Shown here in pieces: positions 7,838 to 14,594 of a DNA stretch of 18,094 nucleotides (positions within the stretch are counted from its first letter, which is position 1; each line of letters opens with the position of its first letter). Source of the stretch: Prevotella sp. Its GTDB lineage: Bacteria > Bacteroidota > Bacteroidia > Bacteroidales > Bacteroidaceae. The notes below the pieces were generated by a model. That model saw only the letters and a list, made by a program, of their open reading frames with translations, made no database searches and was not told where the DNA came from. The stretch covers positions 1 to 18,094 of the forward strand of contig JAILAA010000009.1 in assembly GCA_024681875.1 (NCBI GenBank). The letters run 5' to 3'. Position numbers and translations under genes: made by a program.

Positions 7838-9130
7838 TTAGGGAATGGTGGCGCTGCGAAGGAATTCGTCCCACTGCTGTTGGAAGCCATTAAAAACATT
7901 AAGGTCTACCTCTGTAGCGAATCCTGATACGCGGCCGTCACCACTTAGCTGCCAGATGTCGTGATGTAGATCTGGTTTATACTCACTATAACGGGCTACC
8001 CAATAGCGGTAGCCCTTTTTTATGTCGGGCGCCATTGGCAGATAGTTGTAGGCAAAGTTCTGGTTGAAATAGAGGATGGGCTTGGTGTTGCATCGCTCTT
8101 CTACGATGCGAATCCATTTGCGTATGTAGTCGAAGAGCACCAGTGGACCGCCCATGTCTTCTATTTGCTTTTCCGACGGTTCAATGTCGAGCATCGGCGG
8201 CAAGTCGCCTTTGCGCAGTCGTGTGTTCTGTAGATAGTGGCGAGCCTGTTCCTCGGGCGATGTGCGAGTTGAAAGGAAATGGTAGGCTCCCACATGCAGT
8301 CCTTTTCGTCTTATGACAGCATCGTCGTCCTCATAGTAGCGGTTCTTGATGGTAACGCCTTCGGTACTCTTGATGTAGACAAACTGCACGGGATAGTCGA
8401 GGCGGTCAAGTACGCGGTCAGTGCTGATGCGTCGTCCTAGATGGGTGAAGCGGTTGCCATCCCAGCTGACGGGAAAGCGTCGACGGCCTTTCTCATGCTG
8501 GTAGCGTGAAATGTCGATACCATAGATTCTGTCAGTGTGAAAAAGCATGTGTTCGCCGCGATACTGCCCGCGCAGCCATTCACCTATCCGCAGATGTTCA
8601 GGCCCAATGCTCAGGCCAAATCCCTCACGCTGGTCGTGTGCCCATTGCCCCTCGTCGTAGGTGCCGTCAGCTGTGCGATAGAATCCGTAACCCGTAGCTT
8701 CTCCCCAGTTGTTCATCATGCCAGCGTAGACACCTGTGCTGTCGATGCGTACACCACTGATGAGCACGCTATTCTCTAACTGGCCTATGATGAGGCGCCC
8801 TTTGTCGTCTCTCATTAGTCGTTTGCCGTTGGGGCGTTTCATCAGCGACAGGAGGGACACGCGCCCCAGTGGCAGGTAGTGCCGCACCGACGAGTCGCCG
8901 CGTGCGGCATAGTCCACAACCCAGTCAAAGCCTTCATCGCGGTTGTCGTGACGTTCAAGATAATAATGCAGTTCGGCCTGCATCTGCTGCTGTCTCATGG
9001 TGGGCGTGGTGCCCTTTTTTGTGAGCAGCTGCTGGCGCTGGGTGTATTCATCGGCGAGCAGGGACGAATGTCCCTTACCCGTACAATTGAGCAGTATTGC
9101 TGCGAGAATGATATTCAGTAAGTAGCGCAC
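7838..9130 (-). CDS. GH25-family lysozyme lipoprotein with N-terminal MORN-like repeats
   Basis: Encodes 430 residues. The N-terminus (MRYLLNIILAAILLNC) is a lipoprotein signal with a LLNC lipobox at Cys16. Residues about 113-197 contain MORN-like repeats (YAGMMNNWGEATGYGFYRTADGTYDEGQW, REGFGLS, RIGEWLRGQYRGEH). Residues about 203-425 form a glycoside hydrolase family 25 domain, the family of muramidases that cut the MurNAc-GlcNAc bond of peptidoglycan. Visible signatures are YGIDISRYQ (Asp206), FVYIKSTEG (250-258), VGAYHFLS (280-287), MLDIEP with the catalytic Asp315/Glu317 pair, and WQLSGDGRV plus VDLNVFNG near the end. All expected acidic residues are present, so it should be active. It is the last gene of the leftward unit, 6 bp after the two-TM gene. 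Likely role: wall remodelling from the periplasm, with the MORN region as an adaptor (inferred). Confidence 0.88.
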   Translation of the reverse strand: MRYLLNIILAAILLNCTGKGHSSLLADEYTQRQQLLTKKGTTPTMRQQQMQAELHYYLERHDNRDEGFDWVVDYAARGDSSVRHYLPLGRVSLLSLMKRPNGKRLMRDDKGRLIIGQLENSVLISGVRIDSTGVYAGMMNNWGEATGYGFYRTADGTYDEGQWAHDQREGFGLSIGPEHLRIGEWLRGQYRGEHMLFHTDRIYGIDISRYQHEKGRRRFPVSWDGNRFTHLGRRISTDRVLDRLDYPVQFVYIKSTEGVTIKNRYYEDDDAVIRRKGLHVGAYHFLSTRTSPEEQARHYLQNTRLRKGDLPPMLDIEPSEKQIEDMGGPLVLFDYIRKWIRIVEERCNTKPILYFNQNFAYNYLPMAPDIKKGYRYWVARYSEYKPDLHHDIWQLSGDGRVSGFATEVDLNVFNGFQQQWDEFLRSATIP

Positions 9131-9136
9131 CTTGTT

Positions 9137-9565
9137 TCAGACTTTCTCGTGGTTTTCGTCCCAGTAGAGCAGTGCTTTGATAAACGTTTCGTTGGGATTA
9201 TTGTGAAAGTTTTTCTCGCGATAGGCCACGATGGTCATGTATATCATGTATATTAACATGCACAGCATGAAAGCCACTGCGTAGGCCTCCCACTTCATCT
9301 TGCTGAGAAACAGGCTAAAGCAAGCTAATGTGAGAAGGAATACTGCACCAAGGATGAGCAGACGGCGGCTGCGCCAGGTGTCCTTGAAGTCCTCCAGCTT
9401 CTGCTTCTTCTCAAGATAAGCCTCAAAGGCCTCTTCGGTTGTACCGTAATTTTCAATGCGGGGCAGGGTGGGGTCGTCTTTGTGGTCGCTGCGAATGTCC
9501 CAGATGCGGCTCTGTAGCGACACCAGGTCAATGCGTTCTATGTAGGAGCGGTCTATTTGAAACAT
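9137..9565 (-). CDS. Two-TM membrane protein of unknown function
   Basis: Encodes 142 residues. The N-terminal 65 are hydrophilic and charged with a Glu/Lys-rich helix (EEAFEAYLEKKQKLEDFKDTWRSRR). Two transmembrane helices follow at about 68-87 (LLILGAVFLLTLACFSLFL) and 93-113, joined by a very short turn, so this is a hairpin with both ends on the same side, probably cytoplasmic given the RSRR before TM1. The C-terminus is short and hydrophilic. I do not recognise the family. It starts 17 bp after the hisB stop and ends 6 bp before the lysozyme start, which implies co-transcription with both. A role alongside the lysozyme, for instance at the envelope, is conjecture. Confidence 0.8.
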   Translation of the reverse strand: MFQIDRSYIERIDLVSLQSRIWDIRSDHKDDPTLPRIENYGTTEEAFEAYLEKKQKLEDFKDTWRSRRLLILGAVFLLTLACFSLFLSKMKWEAYAVAFMLCMLIYMIYMTIVAYREKNFHNNPNETFIKALLYWDENHEKV

Positions 9566-9569
9566 ATTC

Positions 9570-9582
9570 TTATACTGTATAA
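9570..9582. other. 13-bp palindrome between hisB and the two-TM gene
   Basis: TTATACTGTATAA is a perfect palindrome around a central base and fills 13 of the 17 bp between the hisB stop and the next start codon (9566-9582). It is AT-rich and has no T tract after it in the leftward direction, so it is not a terminator. An operator, a processing site or chance are all possible. Confidence 0.35.
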
Positions 9583-10656
9583 TCAGAGGATTCCTTTTGT
9601 TGAGGGCAATTGGTAGCGGTAGACGTCGCGGCGTATGGCCTGACGTAGGCTGCGTGCCAGTGCTTTGAAGATGGCTTCTATCTTGTGGTGTTCGTTCTGG
9701 CCGTCAGCATGGATGTACAGGTTCATCAATGCAGCATCGCTCAGACTCTTGAAGAAATGGAAAAACATCTCCGTTGGCATGTCACCAATTTTATCGCGGT
9801 GGAACGTTGCCTCCCAGATGAGCCATGGTCGTCCGCCGAAGTCGAGGCATACATGTGCCTGACAGTCGTCCATGGGCAGCGAGAAACCATAGCGCTCGAT
9901 GCCTCGTTTCGAGCCAAGCGCCTGGCGTAGGCACTCGCCTAAAGCCAAAGCAGTGTCTTCAATGGTGTGGTGTTCGTCCACATTGAGGTCGCCCTTCACG
10001 CTGATATCAAGGTCAATGCCTCCATGACGCCCTATCTGCTCCAGCATGTGGTCAAAGAAACCGAGCCCGGTGTCTATGTGGCATTCGCCCTGGCCGTCGA
10101 GTGCCAGGCTGACGCTGATGTCTGTCTCCTTAGTCGTACGCCGCACGCTGGAACGTCGATAGCCGTCAATAATGGTTTCTGCCGCCTGCTTCCAGCCTGT
10201 TTGCTTGTCAAGGATAATGGCCTTGCAGCCTATGTTGTCGGCAAATTTGCGGTCAGTTTCGCGGTCGCCAATGACGTAGCTGTTGGCCATATCGTAGTGC
10301 TCAGCGTCGTCAATGTATTTCTGTACCATGCCTGTGCCTGGCTTGCGTGTCGGAGCATTGTCCTCGGGGAAGTGCGGGTCGATGAGAACGTCATCGAAAC
10401 GGATTCCCTCGCCCTCTAAGGCCTGAAGAATAAAGTTCTGCGCCGGCCAGAATGTTTCCTCGGGAAAGGATGGTGTACCCAGACCATCCTGATTGCTCAC
10501 CATTACCAGCAGATAGTCAGTGCGCTCGGCAAGTAGGCCCAACCAGCGGAAGACACCGGGCTTGAAGCGGATTTTTTCCAAGGCATCCACCTGCTCGTCA
10601 TGGGGTTCCTCTACTAACGTGCCGTCACGATCGATAAATAGTATTTTCTGTTTCAT
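9583..10656 (-). CDS. hisB: Bifunctional histidinol-phosphatase / imidazoleglycerol-phosphate dehydratase
   Basis: Encodes 357 residues from the ATG at 10656, close to the 355 of E. coli HisB, and aligned with it from the first residues ([14 protein letters not shown]). Residues 1 to about 165 are a HAD phosphatase domain with Asp9 and Asp11 in [13 protein letters not shown] at 54-61, RKP at 104-106 and GDRETD at 130-135. Residues about 172-357 are the dehydratase, with FFDHM (200-204), DEHHTIED (227-234) and EHHK (322-325) supplying metal ligands. It catalyses steps 6 and 8 of histidine synthesis. The zinc loop of E. coli HisB (Cys93, His95, Cys101, Cys103) here reads [11 protein letters not shown]: only the His is kept. 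An in-frame GTG at 10686 would add 10 residues encoded by the repeat spacer and is unlikely to be the start. No other his gene is in the window. Confidence 0.94.
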   Translation of the reverse strand: MKQKILFIDRDGTLVEEPHDEQVDALEKIRFKPGVFRWLGLLAERTDYLLVMVSNQDGLGTPSFPEETFWPAQNFILQALEGEGIRFDDVLIDPHFPEDNAPTRKPGTGMVQKYIDDAEHYDMANSYVIGDRETDRKFADNIGCKAIILDKQTGWKQAAETIIDGYRRSSVRRTTKETDISVSLALDGQGECHIDTGLGFFDHMLEQIGRHGGIDLDISVKGDLNVDEHHTIEDTALALGECLRQALGSKRGIERYGFSLPMDDCQAHVCLDFGGRPWLIWEATFHRDKIGDMPTEMFFHFFKSLSDAALMNLYIHADGQNEHHKIEAIFKALARSLRQAIRRDVYRYQLPSTKGIL

Positions 10657-10710
10657 CTTTAACTTTTCACTCTTTAACTCTTTCACCTTTTTACTTTTTC
10701 ACTTTTTCAC
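10657..10710 (-). repeat. 8-bp periodic spacer before hisB, overlapping the upstream gene's 3' end
   Basis: Read leftward from 10710, units start with GT and are A-rich: GTGAAAAA twice, GTAAAAAG, GTGAAAGA, GTTAAAGA, then two 7-bp units ending exactly at the hisB ATG. The first unit and part of the second encode the last residues (VKK) and stop codon of the upstream membrane protein, so the repeat reaches into coding sequence. Orientation relative to the downstream gene matches 2217-2256 and 3109-3148. Confidence 0.65.
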
Positions 10711-11388
10711 CTTTCCGTTCCCCCATAGGTAATAAAGGGGGAAGAGCGTGGCCAGGTGTATATATGCCTGCAGCAAGCCGCATATGGTGAAGGTGATGAA
10801 GTTCATTTGAAAAAGGTTCTCGGGCATCTCCACGGCATCTCCGGCTGCTTTTCCTGCCGCTACCTCTGTGTCGGCTATGGCCATCACCACGGCAGGTAGC
10901 ATAAATGCCAGAGTTGCCACCAGTACCAACAGGAGCAAAATCAGGCTGACGCTTACAAAGACACCTGGCTGGTGGCGCATTACCGTCCATAGCATTTGGG
11001 GCAGGCGTATGATGCTGCGTAGGCTTAGCTTCCACGGCCAGCGCCCCCACCACTTGCTGGGAGCCGTAATGGCGTCTGTTTTCGAGTGCTGCTGCAAAGG
11101 GGCTACGGCTCCTGCCGTAGATAGCAGCAGAGCAGCTAGAATATAAACTACAAAAGTGGCACCCCAAATGGCCAGTTCAGGCATGAGTGAGCGGTGGCCC
11201 ATCATCAATGGCAATAAATAGGTGAAGAAATAGGCCATGGAGAATCCTACAGCAAGTGCATAGACTATGGCCTGTACCCATGAGGAGCGCACCAAGCACC
11301 AGATGTGGCTGGCGTAGAGCCTTAAGCCGTCGCTCAACACAGCTTGAAAGCTGCGTGGACGATTCAGCGAAAGTTCATTCTTTTCCAT
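10699..11388 (-). CDS. Multi-pass inner-membrane protein of unknown function
   Basis: Encodes 229 residues from the ATG at 11388 (MEKNELSLNRPRSFQAVL). A longer frame opens at 11421, but that would place the start upstream of the likely promoter box, so the internal ATG is preferred. Four or five hydrophobic segments are visible: about 36-62 (VQAIVYALAVGFSMAYFFTYLLPLMM), 71-94, 144-172 (very Leu/Val-rich) and 199-224. An amphipathic stretch with LRSIIRLPQMLWTVMRH lies before the third segment. I do not recognise a named family. It resembles lineage-specific Bacteroidota membrane proteins without known function. It is the first gene of the leftward unit that includes hisB and the lysozyme. Its last residues (GNGKVKK) are encoded by the beginning of the 8-bp repeat spacer, so the C-terminal tail may be accidental in origin. 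Confidence 0.8.
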   Translation of the reverse strand: MEKNELSLNRPRSFQAVLSDGLRLYASHIWCLVRSSWVQAIVYALAVGFSMAYFFTYLLPLMMGHRSLMPELAIWGATFVVYILAALLLSTAGAVAPLQQHSKTDAITAPSKWWGRWPWKLSLRSIIRLPQMLWTVMRHQPGVFVSVSLILLLLVLVATLAFMLPAVVMAIADTEVAAGKAAGDAVEMPENLFQMNFITFTICGLLQAYIHLATLFPLYYLWGNGKVKK

Positions 11389-11410
11389 TCTCTTTTCGCA
11401 AAATTTGTTG

Positions 11411-11418
11411 CAAAGGTA
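11411..11418 (-). promoter_or_regulatory. -7 box TACCTTTG for the leftward operon
   Basis: Read on the minus strand, TACCTTTGC matches TAnnTTTG and lies 22 bp before the ATG at 11388, leaving a short leader. No TTG is seen at the usual -33 distance; that region contains the GAGAGTTGAGAG repeat copy instead. Confidence 0.65.
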
Positions 11419-11427
11419 CAAAAAAAT

Positions 11428-11495
11428 GAGAGTTGAGAGTTCTTTTAGTCGTTAAAACTTCGTAAAAGCGGCAAAGCCGAGCGGAGAGTTGAGAG
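11428..11495. repeat. 12-bp direct repeat GAGAGTTGAGAG flanking a small GC hairpin
   Basis: The 12-mer GAGAGTTGAGAG occurs at 11428-11439 and 11484-11495, 56 bp apart, between the divergent promoters. Between them lies a small GC hairpin, CGGC-AAA-GCCG (11469-11479). No ORF is present in this stretch. Function is unknown. Confidence 0.5.
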
Positions 11496-11540
11496 ATTTT
11501 TGTAGGGCAAAATGGTAAAAAACGTTAAGCTCGCAGAAAT

Positions 11541-11580
11541 AACTCCCAACTCCTAACTCCTAACTCCTAACTTTTAACTA
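11541..11580 (+). repeat. 7-bp tandem repeat (AACTCCT) at the lpxD promoter
   Basis: Five 7-bp units in exact register (AACTCCC, three AACTCCT, AACTTTT) plus a 5-base partial unit. The array covers the expected -33 region and its last bases form the beginning of the lpxD -7 box. Unlike the spacers before hisB and the lipoprotein genes it is pyrimidine-rich on the coding strand. Confidence 0.88.
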
Positions 11581-11587
11581 CTTTTGC
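11579..11587 (+). promoter_or_regulatory. lpxD -7 box TACTTTTGC
   Basis: Matches TAnnTTTG and lies 28 bp before the lpxD ATG. The -33 region is made of the 7-bp repeat and lacks TTG, so changes in repeat number could alter promoter strength (inference). Confidence 0.65.
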
Positions 11588-11615
11588 AGACAAATTGGAA
11601 AACTGAAAGAAGACG

Positions 11616-12653
11616 ATGAAGTTTACAGCTAAGCAAATTGCAGAATTGATAGGTGGACGAATCGAAGGCGACGAGAATGTGGCTATCTCTACCTTTGCAA
11701 AGATTGAGGAAGGTGTGGAAGGAGCCATCTCTTTCCTTTCAAACCCCAAATATACACATTTTATCTATGAGACAAAGTCGAGTGTTGTGCTGGTGAACGA
11801 CGATCTGGTTCTGGAACAACCCGTAGCCACCACGCTGATACGTGTGAAAAACGCCTACGAGGCTGTGGCCCGGCTGTTGCAGTTGTATGAACAGATGAAG
11901 CCCCGTAAGACCGGCATCGATTCTACGGCCTCGATTGCTTCCTCAGCCACCATCGGAAAAGACGTGTTTATTGGTGCCTTCGCAGTTATTGGCGAGGGGA
12001 GCGTTATTGGTGATGGCACGATGATTTATCCTCACACTGTCATCGGCGATGGCGTTAAGGTGGGTAACGGCTGCCTGCTCTATCCTCACGTGACCATCTA
12101 TCAGGGCTGCCGCCTTGGCAACAATGTAACGATACATGCTGGAAGCGTCATCGGTGCCGACGGTTTTGGCTTTGCGCCGAATACTGAGGGATATGACAAG
12201 ATTCCGCAAATAGGCATTGTAGTAATTGAAGACAATGTGGAAATTGGCGCAAATACTTGCGTCGACCGCTCGACAATGGGCCAGACAATAATCCATCGTG
12301 GCGTGAAGCTTGACAACCTCATCCAGGTGGCACACAACTGCGAGATTGGCGAGAATACGGTGATGTCGGCACAGGTGGGACTGGCCGGCAGCACGAAGAT
12401 TGGCAGCTGGTGTATGGTGGGTGGACAGGCAGGCTTTGCCGGACATATCCAGGTGGCTGACAAGACCTTTGTGGGGGCCCAGTGTGGTGTCATCAGCAAT
12501 ACGAAAGGTAACGGCGAACAGCTTATCGGCTCGCCTGCCATGGATCCGCGTCAGTTCTTCAAGTCGATGGCTGTGGTTCGCAAATTGCCCGAAATCTACA
12601 AAGAGCTGAATGACCTGAAGAAGCTGGTGACTGAGCTGTCGTCGAAAGCGTGA
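11616..12653 (+). CDS. lpxD: UDP-3-O-(3-hydroxyacyl)glucosamine N-acyltransferase
   Basis: A 345-residue enzyme of lipid A synthesis that transfers a 3-hydroxyacyl chain from acyl-ACP to the 2-amino group of UDP-3-O-acylglucosamine in the cytoplasm; the length is normal for LpxD (E. coli 341). Residues 1 to about 98 are the N-terminal uridine-binding domain ([23 protein letters not shown]). Residues about 104-300 are a left-handed beta-helix of hexapeptide repeats ([25 protein letters not shown]). [11 protein letters not shown] is at 178-188, and the catalytic His240 lies in [11 protein letters not shown]. The C-terminal helix (about 312-345) is present. The start follows a -7 box by 28 bp. 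The gene is not followed by lpxC/fabZ or lpxA, its usual partners in many Bacteroidota, but by a TtcA-like gene 3 bp downstream. Confidence 0.95.
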   Translation: MKFTAKQIAELIGGRIEGDENVAISTFAKIEEGVEGAISFLSNPKYTHFIYETKSSVVLVNDDLVLEQPVATTLIRVKNAYEAVARLLQLYEQMKPRKTGIDSTASIASSATIGKDVFIGAFAVIGEGSVIGDGTMIYPHTVIGDGVKVGNGCLLYPHVTIYQGCRLGNNVTIHAGSVIGADGFGFAPNTEGYDKIPQIGIVVIEDNVEIGANTCVDRSTMGQTIIHRGVKLDNLIQVAHNCEIGENTVMSAQVGLAGSTKIGSWCMVGGQAGFAGHIQVADKTFVGAQCGVISNTKGNGEQLIGSPAMDPRQFFKSMAVVRKLPEIYKELNDLKKLVTELSSKA

Positions 12654-12656
12654 TAG

Positions 12657-13373
12657 ATGACCGAGCAGGAACGCCTTTTCCGTAAAATCAACGAGCGCTT
12701 CGTCAAGGCCTTTGCCGCCTATCAGCTGCTTGAGGACGACGACCATGTCCTCGTAGGGCTGTCGGGCGGCAAAGACTCGTTATTGCTTACTGAGTTGCTG
12801 GCCAAGCGTGCCCGCATCCAGCATCCCCGCTTTCAGGTAGAGGCCGTTCATGTGCGTATGGAAAACATCCACTATGAGACGGATGCTTCCTATCTTCAGA
12901 ATTTTTGCAAACAGCTCGACGTGCCCCTGCATCTTGTCACCACCCGCTTTGAAGAAGGGCAGAAGCCGCCGTGCTTCCTCTGTTCGTGGTATCGTCGCAA
13001 GCAGCTCTTCAACCTTGCGCAGGAGCTGTCCTGCAACAAGATTGCGTTGGGCCACCATCAGGACGATTTGTTGCACACCGCCCTGATGAATCTGCTCTAT
13101 CAGGGACGCTTCGGCACCATGCCTGCCCGCCTGAGAATGAAGAAGATGCCGTTGCAAATCATCCGTCCTCTATGCCAAGTGCCAGAGACAATGATTAGGC
13201 AGTATGCCGCCGTGCGTGGCTATCAGAAAATGTTGAAGTGCTGTCCTTACGAGCACGAAACCAACCGTACCACCGCTCGACGTCTTTTCGAACAGGCAGA
13301 ACGCGACAATCCTGAAGTACGCTACTCTCTATGGAACGCTTTGGAACGCGAAGGAAAACTGGTTGAACAATAG
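12657..13373 (+). CDS. TtcA-like PP-loop tRNA 2-thiolation enzyme
   Basis: A 238-residue PP-loop ATP pyrophosphatase of the TtcA/TilS superfamily. SGGKDS at 36-41 binds ATP. Cys106 and Cys109 (PPCFLCSWYRR) match the central CxxC of TtcA, and Cys195/Cys196 (KCCPYE) would supply the third ligand of the [4Fe-4S] cluster. GHHQDD is at 132-137. TtcA makes 2-thiocytidine at position 32 of some tRNAs. The protein is shorter than E. coli TtcA (about 310 residues), mainly at the C-terminus, so its exact target is less certain; I leave the symbol empty. Its ATG is 3 bp past the lpxD stop, so the two are co-transcribed and probably translationally coupled. There is no obvious functional link to lipid A. 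Confidence 0.85.
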   Translation: MTEQERLFRKINERFVKAFAAYQLLEDDDHVLVGLSGGKDSLLLTELLAKRARIQHPRFQVEAVHVRMENIHYETDASYLQNFCKQLDVPLHLVTTRFEEGQKPPCFLCSWYRRKQLFNLAQELSCNKIALGHHQDDLLHTALMNLLYQGRFGTMPARLRMKKMPLQIIRPLCQVPETMIRQYAAVRGYQKMLKCCPYEHETNRTTARRLFEQAERDNPEVRYSLWNALEREGKLVEQ

Positions 13374-13500
13374 GAATGGTTTTGGGCTATGAGAATAGGC
13401 ACCATCTTTCATGTCTTATGCCGTTGTGTGCGAGAAATATGATCATTTTAAAAAAACTTAATTCTTCGTTGGCAAAACAAGAACTTCCGTTTTTTTTTCA

Positions 13501-13509
13501 TATCTTTGC
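13501..13509 (+). promoter_or_regulatory. -7 box TATCTTTGC upstream of the PD40-like gene
   Basis: Full match to TAnnTTTG, 23 bp before the ATG at 13533 and after a T-rich tract. No -33 TTG is seen at standard spacing. It probably drives the unit of four genes ending with mnmE. Confidence 0.65.
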
Positions 13510-13532
13510 TTATTAAATGAAGCAATAACAAT

Positions 13533-14567
13533 ATGAGATATAAAATATGTATCATTTTGGGGCTGTTGCTCCTTGCTGTCACTTCCTCGGCCCAGAGGAA
13601 AGGACGTGGTGGGGCAGTGAGGAAACAGAACGTGGAAGAGCCTGCTGAAGACCCGCGCATCACGCAGATGTTGAACTCCATACAGCAGGTGGTCTTTATC
13701 GACAGCATGGTAGTGGATGCCGACGATTATATGAGCCACATCCCCCTGTCGTCCTACAGTGGAAAGCTGACACAACAGACAGTGCTCGATGGCACTTTCA
13801 CTAACGAGATGGGCGACCGTAAGTTGGTAACTATCATTAACAGTACGGATACTACTATTGCCAACAGCGATTTCATAGGTAACCGTTGGACAGCGCCGCT
13901 GCCCATTGCAGGCATCGGCGATGACCCGGCAGCAAATCCATTCCTCATGCCCGACGGCATTACCCTCTACTATGCGCAAAAGGGAGAGAAAAGCATCGGC
14001 GGATATGACATCTTTGTCACCCGCTACAATAGTGAACGTGGTGCCTTCCTTAAACCTGAGAACGTGGGTATGCCCTTCGCATCCAAGGCCAATGATATCT
14101 TCTATGCCGTTGACGAGTTTAACCAACTGGGCTATTTTGTCACCGACCGCCGACAGCCCGAGGGTAAGGTTTGCATCTACGTCTTCATCCCCACTGAGAC
14201 ACGCCATACCTATCATAGCGAGGCCTACGGCATCGATCAGCTGCGCAGGCTTGCTGCCATAGGCTGCATCGCCGAAACGTGGCCTGCCGATAAGGCTGGT
14301 ATACAGGAAGCGCTGGCGCGTTTGGAAAACGCCCGTGCCAAGGGGCATCTTGAGCAGCAGGCGAGGCTTGGTATGGAAGCATCGGAGCTGGACACGCTCA
14401 GGCGTCAGTCAGAAGCATTGGACAAGGCCCTTACCCTTACACGCAACTACTATGCCACTGCATCCAACGAAGAGCGCCTGAAAATGCGCGATGAAATACT
14501 GCGCAGTGAAAAACAGCTCGAAATGCTGCTCATTGAAATAAGAAATAAGGAGAAACAGATTCCATAG
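13533..14567 (+). CDS. Periplasmic PD40-like beta-propeller protein with C-terminal coiled coil
   Basis: Encodes 344 residues. Signal peptide at 1-20 (MRYKICIILGLLLLAVTSSA), then a basic/acidic linker. Residues about 135-220 resemble PD40/TolB-type propeller blades: NPFLMPDGITLYYAQKG, GGYDIFVTRYN, NVGMPFASKANDIFYAVDE, LGYFVTDR, GKVCIYVF. This pattern is common in Bacteroidota OmpA-family and envelope proteins, but no OmpA domain follows here. Residues about 255-342 are predicted coiled coil, rich in Glu, Ala, Leu, Arg and Lys (EALARLENARAKGHLEQQARL, RSEKQLEMLLIEIRNKEKQ). Only one or two blades are recognisable, so a full propeller is not certain. It leads the rightward unit, 27 bp before the phosphorylase. 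The role is unknown; an envelope scaffold or sensor is a guess. Confidence 0.8.
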   Translation: MRYKICIILGLLLLAVTSSAQRKGRGGAVRKQNVEEPAEDPRITQMLNSIQQVVFIDSMVVDADDYMSHIPLSSYSGKLTQQTVLDGTFTNEMGDRKLVTIINSTDTTIANSDFIGNRWTAPLPIAGIGDDPAANPFLMPDGITLYYAQKGEKSIGGYDIFVTRYNSERGAFLKPENVGMPFASKANDIFYAVDEFNQLGYFVTDRRQPEGKVCIYVFIPTETRHTYHSEAYGIDQLRRLAAIGCIAETWPADKAGIQEALARLENARAKGHLEQQARLGMEASELDTLRRQSEALDKALTLTRNYYATASNEERLKMRDEILRSEKQLEMLLIEIRNKEKQIP

Positions 14568-14594
14568 ACAGTAGTAACTAAAACCATTAAAGCT

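Noticed and set aside
7829..7849. TTCC...GGAA stem at the serS/lysozyme junction as a bidirectional terminator
   Set aside because: Four or five pairs only, AT-rich and without T tracts on either strand.
10657..10686. GTG at 10686 as the hisB start
   Set aside because: It adds ten residues coded by the repeat spacer; the ATG at 10656 aligns with the start of E. coli HisB.
11389..11421. Upstream start at 11421 for the membrane protein
   Set aside because: It would precede the TACCTTTG promoter box, so the start codon would not be on the transcript.
13458..14348. 296-codon minus-strand frame opposite the PD40-like gene
   Set aside because: The plus-strand protein has a signal peptide, promoter and recognisable blades; the antisense translation shows none of these.
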